NCBI RefSeq assembly: GCF_000350225.1
Contig: NW_005179196.1
Span: 1-64,000 of the forward strand
Length of the DNA: 64,000 nt
Reading direction: 5' to 3'
Source: Chondrus crispus
Lineage: Eukaryota > Rhodophyta > Florideophyceae > Gigartinales > Gigartinaceae
How positions within the stretch are numbered: the stretch's first letter is position 1; the number at the start of each line of letters is the position of its first letter. The notes under the pieces were generated by a model. That model was given only the letters and a program-made list of their open reading frames with translations, made no database searches and was not told where the DNA came from. Both the position numbers and the translations under genes were made by a program. Shown here in pieces: positions 52,091 to 61,501 of the stretch.

Positions 52091-55000
52091 ATGGCTGACG
52101 TAAGCTTCAGGAACTTACGTTACAACGGTACCCGACCAGGTTTCTGCATCGACACCGGTGCACCAACTTCTGTCATCGGATCAAAGAGCTTCGGCGTATC
52201 TATGCAAAACTCGGAAGACGCCTTGGTCGTTTGCGACGCAGCGAACGACGGTTCCGATTTGCAGATGCGGTATTTGACTCCATGGGCCGTATTGACCTTC
52301 CTCTCGCCACTCCACCGGGTATTCCTACTCTCTACGTTACGCTTGATGTGGTAAGCGCTGACGTGCCTGCCTTACTTGGCCTTGATGTCTTTGATCGGCA
52401 CAAGATCACTCCAGACGTCGTTGCTAATCGCCTTGTCAAGCGCAGTATCGGAAAGTATGAATAGGGAATGGAATGCTTTATCGACGACTGGGCAGTCCCC
52501 TTGACGCGAATAGATGGTCATATCTATGCTTCCATGAGCTTTCCGATGTTGACATTCTTCTCCAACGTACAGCTGCAAAAGCTTCACCGCAATTTTTGCC
52601 ATCCTTCTGCAGATAAGCTTTGGCAGCTCTTAAGGAAAGCTCGACCAAAGGATGTAACGCCCGAAACACTTCAGACGCTTCAAGACATTGTGAAGTGTTG
52701 TGACCCTTGTCAACGCATTCAAGATGGTCCAGCACGTTTTCGTGTTTCTTTCGGCGGTCGTGGCTCAAAGTTTAACGAGATTATTCTTCTGGACATTATG
52801 TTTCTCGATGGGAAGCCTGTATTGCACATTGTGGATGATGCAACCCGTTTCAGTGCTGCACGCTTCTTGCCGAACGTCTCTACGAAGACAGTGTGGGCTA
52901 TGATTGTCGAATGTTGGGCGACTATCTACACGGGACTGCCGCATTCCATCCGAATAGACCAAGGTTCGCAGTTCCAAGATACCTTCATTTCAATCGGTAA
53001 GGCTTCTGGGATCGACATAAATCAGTCAGGAGTTGAAGCGCACAATGCTCTGGGTGTTGGTGAGCGTTACCATCACCCACTGCGCATGACTTTCCGTAAG
53101 CTGAAGCTTACTTACCCCAACGTCTCTGATTCAACTCTGTTGGCTTTGTCAGTGAAAGCTATGAATGATACACTTGGACCAGAAGGACTGGTCCCCTCCA
53201 CACTCGTCTTTGGAGAATATCCTTCGCTCGGAGTCTTCGGCGAGACCCCACAGCCAAAGGCAACGCTTGCCGCCAGAGCTATTCTCGCCAAGGAAGCACG
53301 ACAAGAGATGGAGAAGCACATGGCTAATCTCCGTATCAAGCGTGCACTGAGACACAAGGTCCCCTCAGCTGCTGACCGTGTGTTCGAGGTGGGCCAGAAG
53401 GTATTAATATGGAGAGAAAAGGTCGTTGCGAATCGAATTGGAGAATGGAAGGAACCCTATGTTGTTGCGGGAATTGATCGTGACAAAAAGCTTGTATTCG
53501 CCAGGGATGAGGCGGGCTCTGAAGCAAAACCCTTCGGGTTTGCACAGGTGAAGAGATACTTGATGACTGACGATTGTGCCAAGACCCTCTTCACTGACAT
53601 CCTCCATTCCTTTAGACGATATACGTCTGAAGATGATATTCCGAGTTTGCACCTAACAGAAGTTATCAAACCGAATGATCCCCGTGCTACGTCGACTAAA
53701 ATGACTACCGCAAAGAAACAAGAGGTACGAAATCTCTTGGAGCGCCGTACGTTTAAAGTCATTCCGAATGAAGACGTTCCGTACAATGGAAATGTTTTGC
53801 CGGGCCGCTTTGTCCTCGCTATCAAGTCCACACAGGATGGTTGCGTAAAGTTCAACGCGAGATACGTAATCGGTGGTCACCGGGACAAGTACAAGTTAAT
53901 GATGGTACACTCAACGCAGACACTGCAACCAGCTTGTATCCGGTTGTTACTCGCATTAGCATCGCTGCACGGCTTCGATATATGGACATGAGATGTTCGC
54001 CAAGCCTATTTGCAGTTCGCTGAACCGCTAATGCTACATGTTTAAATTCGTGACCCGGTACCCGAGTTCGAACTTGACCCGCAACAGTGCCTCAAGCTGC
54101 TCAAGCCGCTGTATGGGTTGTGTGAGTCTGGTGACTTGTGGCACAAGACACTGGATGAGCTCCACTGCAAGGACCTTGGAATGCTACCAATGCCATCGGA
54201 TCCTGCCCTTTACGCTATGATGGAAAAAGGTCGACTCAAAGGCTTGTCAGGCACTTACGTGGATGACATGGTGCGATGTGGTGACGCTGGATTCCGAAAG
54301 ATTTCCCATCGCACGTTCGAGCGTTTCGAGATGGACGAAGACACAGAACCGCCTTGCACCTTCACCGGTTTTCGTCTGAGCCGTGACAATGACGGTTTGC
54401 TCTCCTTGGACCAAGCGACATATGTGCGGCAGAAGATGTCCGATCTTTCTGCTGATGCTACATTCTCTGACTTCGCGTCAATCCGGATGAAACTTGCATG
54501 GCTTTCGCATAGCCGCCCGGATGTGATGTTCGAAGTGTCACAGCTGACACAAGTAACGGCTGACATGTTCAAGGAGAAGCGTCAGGACTTGATAAAGCGA
54601 GCGAACAAAACAGTCACATACGTGAGGGAGAATGAAGTAAGCATCAAGTTTCCCCAACTGGACATGAATAGCTTACATGTCGTTGGTTACTCTGATGCTT
54701 CGTTTTCCATGAACGCTGACTTATCGTCACAGCTCGGCTACATTGTATTCATCGGCGATAAGTCCGGAAAGGTTATCCCTGTTGGCTTCAAGTCGTACAA
54801 GGCACATCGTGTAGTCCGCTCTTGCATGGCTGCAGATCTCATCGCCTTTGCAGATATGTTTGACTACGCCCATACCATCGCCGAGGAACTTCGCTCAATG
54901 CATACACACAGCTCTGTTCCCGTGAAACTATACACGGACAGTAAGTCTTTATTCGACGTTATTTCGCGGGGCAGTCGTACAGCCGAGAAGAGATTGATGC

Positions 55001-55197
55001 TTGATGTCGCTTGTGCGAGAGAAGGATTTATTCGACATGAGATTTCGGATATTGGTTTCGTCCGTACCGCACACAATCTCGCGGATGGTTTGACAAAATC
55101 AATGCGCCAAGCATTTCTGCGAGATGTACTGGACACTTGCCGTCTGCAACCAAAGGTAGAACAGTGGATCGTCCGCCCTGTTCCTGCTGGGAACTAA
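52091..55197 (+). pseudogene. CopiaA pol (protease, integrase, RT, RNase H), broken
   Basis: Protease: FCIDTGAPTSVIG (about 52145). Pre-integrase HHCC region: LHRNFCHPSADKLWQLL...CCDPCQ (about 52580-52715). Integrase core: LLDIMFLDGKPVLHIVDDAT, SIRIDQGSQFQDTF, GVEAHNALGVGERYHHPL (about 52790-53070). Reverse transcriptase: about 53.65-54.3 kb (KPLYGLCESGDLWHKTL; TYVDDMVRCGD). RNase H: about 54.68-55.1 kb (VGYSDASFSMNADLSSQLGY, ADGLTKSMRQAFL). The order is that of copia. Several breaks; long parts remain readable. Confidence 0.87.
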
Positions 55198-55817
55198 TAA
55201 GACGGTAAGGATTGTCACGCTTGTCACCTGGAGCGTCAAAAGAAGCAAAACCACGCCAGCTCGTGTCAGCCTGCAATCTAGTCCGAAGACGTTGCGACGC
55301 ACCCGCTCGCCCCAACTCTTGCACCTCGCGCGTCACACCTACATACGGAGGATTACACCGTATTGGAGACGGATGGACACCCCTGCTCCCCCCATTGCTG
55401 GGGGCCCTCAATTCCACACCTGGCATTGTTTTACAGCAACACCTGACATGGGTCAGCATGCTAGGGTGTGACGCGCGATCCTGTGCTGGGCCATTTAGGA
55501 ACAAGCCCGGCCCGAGCTGGAGTCCGCTTAACGGACACATTTCACCTGTGGTACCGATATTTCTATCGGCAACTACGAAGAGGCTCTGGGACTATTTATA
55601 CCAGACAGTTTGTAGGGAGGGCGTGTTTTGGTTAATTTTTCAATTTCGTGGTTCCACGTGTGCATTGCTGGATGGACTTGGCCGGCCCCTCAATTTCAGT
55701 TTCCGCCTTTGACCGAACTTTTCAAGGTCGTGAGTTCGAACCCCGACAGGGGTTACCCGCGCCTTTTTCTTTGCTTGATGTCTACAAATTTCTCTGATTT
55801 TGCACGACCGGGGGGAG
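55198..55817 (+). other. CopiaA 3' untranslated region with tRNA-like T-arm
   Basis: No coding domain. At 55724-55747 the sequence AAGGTCGTGAGTTCGAACCC resembles the variable loop, T arm and B box of a tRNA. The polypurine tract GGGGGGAG (55810-55817) directly precedes the LTR. Confidence 0.55.
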
Positions 55818-56129
55818 TGTTGACCCGCACCTTACAGTGTGCGGGTAGTCGGGCACAAATCCTATTAGTGTAATGCTGTAAGTTTACATCTCAGCGCCGT
55901 CGCTGTTGCTCGCGCTCGTCGTTGGGAGACTACTTATCCGTCCCGCCCCGAAGCTAGACAGGTGAGGACGGAGGTAGAGGGAACAATTGAATAAACGTGC
56001 GTTTTTGCTACGGTTGTTTCGTTGCCTCGCCCCGCTTCTACCACCTATCTTTACCCTCCCGTCGCCCCTCCCGCGAGTTCGATCTTGCGGAGACGCCAAG
56101 GACGCCACTCTTCACGCCCTAGAGCGACA
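55818..56129 (+). repeat. CopiaA 3' LTR
   Basis: 312 bp, TGTTGACCCGC...AGAGCGACA, uninterrupted; followed by the target duplication GTAAG at 56130-56134. Confidence 0.93.
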
Positions 56130-56134
56130 GTAAG

Positions 56135-56423
56135 GGCTGTTTGTTGCTCGCCTCTTGATGGTGGCGGATTTTTCAGAACGCAGGGGGTACTCTGTGCTGT
56201 AACAGCTGCCTTCATGGCCACCAATATAAAAATAAATGGCTTAATGCTGCAATCAGTAGGCAACAATACAGTACAACAATAAAAAATGGCTTGCGTTGTA
56301 CCCTTCTCATTGGCGTAGTGTGTGACACGGCTCAAATTGGGACACCAAAATTATAATGCCGCGCCGCATAGTTTCGCCATATGATTTTGCTAAGTTATTT
56401 GGCAACGAATTAAATCTATTCGT
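56135..56423. other. Interval after CopiaA, no gene seen
   Basis: AT-rich. It should be the original upstream sequence of the receptor gene at 32353-37359, now displaced by CopiaA. No similarity to the sequence upstream of paralogue 1 is visible here. Confidence 0.55.
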
Positions 56424-56927
56424 TTGATGAAAAATAGTCATGCTCTGACAAACGGTCAGTTTTCTGCTCCTCATGCTTTAGCAGAGGTTTCCGTCGCTCT
56501 CAATAATGATTATGTGTTGCGAAACATTCTAAGAAAAGATGTATGCCTGTCAAAGAACCCCACACCTAAGAAATCTAATAGAAAATTCCTCGCAACAAGA
56601 AACGCAGCGACGGTTGGCAATTTGCAGTCCACTCGTGCTCGTTTGGAGAGGCCGAATCCTCCAAAGGCGCCCGTACCCGACGTTTATCACATTCAGGAGT
56701 ATAATGTAGAGAATGATACTGCAAACAAAGAGAATAGTGACTCTCAAAAACGTCTGAAAGCGCAGTCTGCGGTGTCGCCTCTCGAAGACATAGTTGGCGA
56801 CGACTTGCCAATCTCGCAATGGCCAAGAGCCCGAAAACAGCGGATGCAGGTTGAGGAAGGCGAGTTGTTAAGGACCGGCAAGCACACGGCAGCGTCGGCT
56901 TCGTTGGGTGTCTCCCATTACAGATGA
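56424..56927 (+). pseudogene. Fragment resembling a pogo-like transposase tail
   Basis: About 167 codons opening with TTG, hydrophilic and charged, ending VGDDLPISQWPRARKQRMQ... The DDLPISQW segment parallels DDIPIASW at the end of the Pogo1 tail (about 4298-4320), and both follow a Lys/Arg-rich stretch. No catalytic core precedes it. It may be the 3' remnant of a third pogo-like element. Weak evidence. Confidence 0.4.
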
Positions 56928-57219
56928 AGCGTGAAAGACATGAGATTTCTCGTCGTCCCACTTTGACCCAGGCATAGTTTGTGTCATGCAGGGAATGATA
57001 ACCACTGAGCAAAAGGGGAGGTGCCGTTGGCCAACGACATGAGAGAGGAATGACTGGGAGTCATATGAAAGAATTACCACAGTTTGGAGACCAATTCTCC
57101 GGTCCAAATTAAAGCGACCTGAACGCATACACAACTTTTTATTTCAGGCGCAACAAAGTGCAGCAGCCCGCACATACTTGATGTTAAAATCGAGGTCTGA
57201 AAAAATTGCCGCAAAAATT

Positions 57220-57243
57220 CGTTAACCACTAAGCCACAGGCGC
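57220..57243 (-). ncRNA. tRNA 5'-half-like segment
   Basis: The minus strand reads GCGCCTG then TGGCTTAGTGGTTAACG: a 7-nt acceptor-like strand followed by a good A box. Its acceptor strand can pair at all seven positions (two G-U) with CGGGTGC at the end of the 3'-half-like segment at 57395-57420, which lies upstream on this strand. The D arm is poor. Not a standard tRNA gene. Confidence 0.35.
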
Positions 57244-57274
57244 TGGCTTCTTGGTGTCCCCTTGGGCGCGCTTA

Positions 57275-57294
57275 CTATTTCAACACTCCCCCTC
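57275..57294 (-). promoter_or_regulatory. Polypurine tract and LTR start of a copia-like relic
   Basis: The minus strand reads GAGGGGGAG then TGTTGAAATAG, the same layout as the CopiaA 3' end (GGGGGGAG then TGTTGACCC). Confidence 0.5.
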
Positions 57295-57394
57295 GACCAA
57301 GGGACGCCAAACACACGGCGCGGGTCACTGCACAACACACAGGCAGGTACGTTCCCAAGTGTGACACAAACAAACAAACATTGCGCCGCCCAAG

Positions 57395-57420
57395 TGCACC
57401 CGATGAGAATCGAACTCACG
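57395..57420 (-). ncRNA. tRNA 3'-half-like segment
   Basis: The minus strand reads CGTGAGTTCGATTCTCAT (T arm with a GTGAG/CTCAT stem and B box) then CGGGTGC and an A in the discriminator position. It lies upstream of, not downstream of, the 5'-half-like segment. Confidence 0.4.
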
Positions 57421-57436
57421 AATGGTAGCGTAAATC

Positions 57437-57449
57437 TGGGCCCATAACC
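57437..57449 (-). promoter_or_regulatory. Copia-type primer-binding site beside inverted arm 1
   Basis: The minus strand reads GGTTATGGGCCCAG right after arm 1, like the CopiaB primer site. Confidence 0.6.
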
Positions 57450-57727
57450 TAATGGTAGGTTCGGAGGGGCAAGGGAAAGAAGGAGGGCAGGTTGATGTGT
57501 GTGAGTGAAGGAGTTGGTGCCGAGGTTTACTTGGAGCCGTCTTTCAGCGATACTTATACACTTTGAGTGTTACACTATCCCATTACTTTGGCACCTGGTA
57601 AACCGTACTCACCATATGCGCGACCAAGCGCAGTCCTCTTCTGGCCCGTCCACACTGTTCTATTTCCACCTTACGAATTGACTATTGACTATCAATGCAC
57701 AGCAGTTTCTACACATTTCCAGTGACT
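57450..57727 (-). repeat. Inverted arm 1 (LTR-like, 278 bp)
   Basis: Reverse complement of 58740-59017 with, by eye, a single difference. On the minus strand it ends CCTACCATTA and is followed by a copia primer site, so it looks like the 5' LTR of a minus-strand copia element. Confidence 0.85.
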
Positions 57728-58739
57728 TTAGTGCAAAGCTGCCCAAAGCATGTGATCGAGGGGAGGTATTGAAAATGTGCGACCACATGCTGTTATCTGG
57801 AAAGTGCAAAATCGAGCGACACGTGTACATGACTCGACGGTCCGGACCCTCACCCCATATCACCACATGACACGTGTAAATTCTCGGATTTTGGGGTTCT
57901 GGGGACGAAAGTGGACTTTTGGAGCGTCATGCAAATTTGCATAAATGCCGAAATTTTGCATTTGGCCCGAACCGTTATAGGGCTACAGAGGCAATACTGC
58001 AAATCTATTGGGTGTCGGTTCGAATGCTGCAATTCTATTGGTCGGTTATTGTCCACTTATATGCAGTCATGCTGGTGATATATCTTGATTGATCCGTATA
58101 CGTTTTAATTACATCATTTCGGGGGTTTCAAGTTGTTCACCATGGTTGTAATGGGTAATTACGTGTGGCCTTGGCGCTGGACACTTGTGTGTGGTGTACA
58201 CATGTACACATCGCCAGGTTGCTGCGTGTACGTACACTTGTACACGTCGCCTACATACGGTCCGGCGCGTGTCCGAGCACAGTACATGTGAATTAAAAGT
58301 ACAACAAGTATTTCTCGCAAGAGACATGTACTTACGTGAGTATTCAGTGTACGCGTCACGCTGTATGCGACCCTTGCATCAGCATGCGCCGTTGTACTAC
58401 ACTCTCGTCAGCATGCGACGTTGTACTGTGCTCTCGTTATGGTGCGCCGTTGGATGCAAGTTGATGACAGTACTCGTGTGATTCACATCGGATATCACGT
58501 GAGATGTGTAGAAAGTCTGGATGCACATTGTTGCTATCCGTGATAGTTGTCTGGCAGTTTGTACCGAAATTAGTAAGGTACGAAACAAGGGCATGTATGG
58601 GGACTGAGGTATGACAGGACTTTGCGTTGTTGGAAATAGAGAGATACCAAGTTGTTCATTGTGCAAGAATATATTCTGTCATGTCTGGATGCAGATTAGT
58701 AAGGTGTGAAACGATTGCATGCATAGGGCCATGGTTTAC
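57728..58739. other. Spacer of about 1 kb between inverted arms
   Basis: No coding domain. It is rich in short palindromes (GTGTACGTACACTTGTACAC near 58226-58245) and includes a 29-bp direct repeat (AGCATGCGCCGTTGTACTAC at 58381, AGCATGCGACGTTGTACTGT at 58410). Confidence 0.65.
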
Positions 58740-59017
58740 AGTCACTGGAAATGTGTAGAAACTGCTGTGCACTGATAGTCAATAGTCAATTCGTAAGGTG
58801 GAAATAGAACAGTGTGGACGGGCCAGAAGAGGACTGCGCTTGGTCGCGCATATGGTGAGTACGGTTTACCAGGTGCCAAAGTAATGGGATAGTGTAACAC
58901 TCAAAGTGTATAAGTATCGCTGAAAGACGGCTCCAAGTAAACCTCGGCACCAACTCCTTCACTCACACACATCAACCTGCCCTCCTTCTTTCCCTTGCCC
59001 CTCCGAACCTACCATTA
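58740..59017 (+). repeat. Inverted arm 2 (LTR-like, 278 bp)
   Basis: Near-perfect reverse complement of arm 1. The LINE-like reading frame begins immediately after it. Confidence 0.85.
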
Positions 59018-59894
59018 ATACTGGCAAAAGAACCTTTGGGAGTCGTTTCCTGATCCAGCTGACCACAGCACCGCAAGCATACGCAGACGAGTCAGGTATA
59101 TTTCCTTACTTTCCCCGGGTGCTGCATTCTTCCTCACTGCCCACCCAGCTGCTACGTCTCGCGTTCACAATGCCACGTGGGCCACGATGCTCCGACGCCA
59201 CCTAGATGCTCACGTCACACAAGATTCCGTCTCTCCGCTGCGTTGCTCCCATTGCTCTAAACTGATGGACACCAGAGGCGACCATGCTACTATATGTCGC
59301 CACGGTTTCGGCACGGTACACCGACATAACACCTTCCGGAATGTCTTTGCCCGACAAGTCTTCCGTCCAGCTGGTCCGGCCTACTCCCTCGAGGTCCCGT
59401 TTCTCATACCCAATACTGCTGCACGCCCTGCCGACATACTCGTACAGCCCTCTCCGCCTCCTCCCGGTCTGCTTCCAGACAAGCCAACAGCTTATGATAT
59501 CACTATTGGCAGCCCGTTTCGTAAAGGCGTGTTATACCAAGCCGCGCGCCACAGTGCTGGAGCCGCCGAAGCAGGCGCGTATCGCAAGCGCAAGGCCCTC
59601 GACCGCACCATCCGCAACGCTCTGCTTATCGAGGACCACGGTCCTGCCCCGTCCCTGGACTGGCACTTTCAACCACTGTCGTTCGACACTCTGGGTGCGC
59701 CCTCACAATCCACGCTTCAAGTCATAGACGCTCATGCAAAACTGATCGCTCTCCGCAGCTCCTGCACGATAGCAACTGCAAAGTCACGCATTCACCAACG
59801 CCTGAGCTTTGCCATATGGTCCAGTGTCGCTGCAGCTATCCTTTCTCGCCTACCGACACACGTTGCGGACATCACGTACCCGATAGAAGTATAA
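59018..59894 (+). pseudogene. LINE-like reverse-transcriptase C-terminal fragment
   Basis: An open frame enters directly from arm 2 and runs to 59894; the first ATG is at 59187. It reads RRRVRYISLLSPGAAFFLTA, then the zinc motif CSHCSKLMDTRGDHATICRHG, RHNTFRNVFARQVF and RPADILVQ...TAYDITIGSP. That pattern (Cys-Cys-His-Cys, RHN, RPADI, DxT) is typical of the C-terminal part of non-LTR reverse transcriptases with a restriction-like endonuclease. The RT domain is missing, so this is a 5'-truncated copy or one cut by the LTR insertion. No poly-A tail is evident at its end. Confidence 0.7.
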
Positions 59895-60283
59895 TTCACC
59901 TTCATATCTGGTAGTGTATCTGTAAGCGCTCCCTTTCTGCATTGATAAATTTACCCCTCCAAATTAAAGATGTTTTTCCTCAAATACGCACTGCATTCAC
60001 ATATTTTATCATAACTTCTTATGTGTTCCACATCAAGCCAATGAGAAGGGTACTGTAGTTCACTGCCGACAAATCAACCAATTTACAGTACTTTGGGTCT
60101 GGATTAAGGTAAAAATAAACTCCAATCTCATCATCGCTTTCGGCCATCACCAATCACATCGACAACTGCCCTTTGACGCAAGTCGCCAACAATAGAGACT
60201 TTACTGTCCTTGTGTTGCCACTTCGTGAGGCCGTTTGTCAACGGAGGACCGAGCCTGCGCGATGGAGGACACACGGGTGACAA
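59895..60283. other. Intergenic, no gene seen
   Basis: AT-rich sequence with no domain on either strand. Confidence 0.6.
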
Positions 60284-61185
60284 TTAGTCACAGAGACAAG
60301 TGGGCTCCGTGCGCGCTTCGCGCGACGAGCCAAGTCCGCTTCGAGGAACAATACACACCGCGATCCGCATGACGGCCTCCAGCAGTTTCTCGGCGCCCTC
60401 GACCCCGTCCTCGTACGCCACGTGCTCTTCCACGTGATGGCCCACGCCGCTCTTAGATCTAACGAACACCATGCTCACCTCCCTCACTTGCGCCATCACC
60501 TGCGCGTCATGCCCCGCCCCGCTCGTCACCGCCTCGCGGCCGACTGCTACGCGCACGGCCTGCCAAACCCACCCGTCCATGCGCACGGCGTTGACCTCGT
60601 GCATCGTCTCCCACTACACGCTCATGTGGGCCCACCCGGTGATCAAGTTGTCGCTCCCGCCCGCGCCCTCCACCCGGCCGACCGTCGCCAACACACCGCC
60701 GCCTCCACCACCACCACCATCGCAGCCGTCGCCAGCGCGTCGCGCCGCGCGCCCGTCAGCACCGTTCCCGCGTAACCCTGCCGCCCGAGCAGCATCACCC
60801 ACGCCGGCGTCTGCCTCGAGATGGCTTCCAGGGCCCGGGCACCCCGCCGGCGCCCCCCCAGCACCGGCCCCTGCTCAAAGTGCACCTCGAAAACCCCCAC
60901 CAGTTCCCCTTCCAGCGCGCCCCGCACGCGCCCCGCCACCTCCCCCCGCCACCCCGAACACCGCCGCGTGCCGCGCCACCACCGCTGCGATCTCACTGTC
61001 CGTCAGCACTCGTCCGCAATCACCCCCGCTGCCACTTGTTCGAGAAGTTCGTCGTGCCGAACGCGATGTTGCCCCCCTCATCGTCAAACGCGAACACCGC
61101 CACGTCGAACGGCAGCGCGCACACCCCGCCACGCTGCTGCGCGAGCATCTCCGCCACGCCGATCACCGCGAGCGAGCCGTACGTG
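60284..61185 (-). pseudogene. M20 amidohydrolase (N-carbamoyl amino-acid hydrolase or allantoate deiminase type), broken
   Basis: Reading the minus strand: TYGSLAVIGVAEMLAQQ then VAVFAFDDEGGNIAFGTTNF (the family's substrate/metal-site region), LEGELVGVFEVHFEQGPVL (the IEQGP motif), GRQGYAGTVLTGARRDALAT (the HAGT-RRDA motif), LATVGRVEGAGGSDNLITG and SGAGHDAQVMAQVREVSMVF followed by HHVEEHVAYEDGVEGAEKLL. These are hallmarks of M20 carbamoylases and allantoate amidohydrolases. The pieces lie in different frames, with a stop after NKWQRG near 61019 and at least three frame changes, and the N-terminal part with the first metal ligands is missing beyond 61185. High GC (about 70%). It is a dead host or transferred gene; introns could explain some but not all breaks. 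Confidence 0.78.
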
Positions 61186-61270
61186 TTACGATTCTACGCT
61201 TCCTTCAAGTCTTTGTAGGTACTGTAGGCAACCTCAACCCAGACAGTACAGTATCGTTAGCATAGAATGT

Positions 61271-61345
61271 GGTACTACCGAATGGAGGTACTACCGAATG
61301 GAGGTACTACAGAATAGAGGTACTACCGAATAGAGGTACTACAGG
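61271..61345. repeat. 16-bp tandem repeat
   Basis: About five units of GGTACTACCGAATGGA and close variants. Confidence 0.92.
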
Positions 61346-61501
61346 GTCACAGTCCGCTGTCTGGTTGCATGGCAAGCAGACAGTGGACCACCTATCTGGC
61401 TGGAATACTTAGTGTACTCTTCGCTGTTTTTGTCATCACTGCCAGTAGCATTTAAGCTCCAGCAGCACGGCCGCACTTGGTAGAAGTCGGTAAGTGCTCT
61501 G

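Larger units (their letters stand above)
37731..56129 (+). mobile_element. Ty1/copia element CopiaA with two nested insertions
   Basis: Outer LTRs are 312 bp each (5' LTR 37731-40346 when its nested transposon is included; 3' LTR 55818-56129), with about six differences (about 1.9%). The target duplication GTAAG is at 37726-37730 and 56130-56134. A pogo-like transposon lies in the 5' LTR and the chromovirus GypsyB in gag. Gag, protease, integrase, reverse transcriptase and RNase H follow in copia order. The coding part is broken in several places (about six). Confidence 0.92.

Noticed and set aside
60420-61333. Long plus-strand frames opposite the amidohydrolase relic
   Set aside because: Pro/Thr/Ala-rich shadows of a very GC-rich minus-strand gene whose motifs are recognisable in the other strand.
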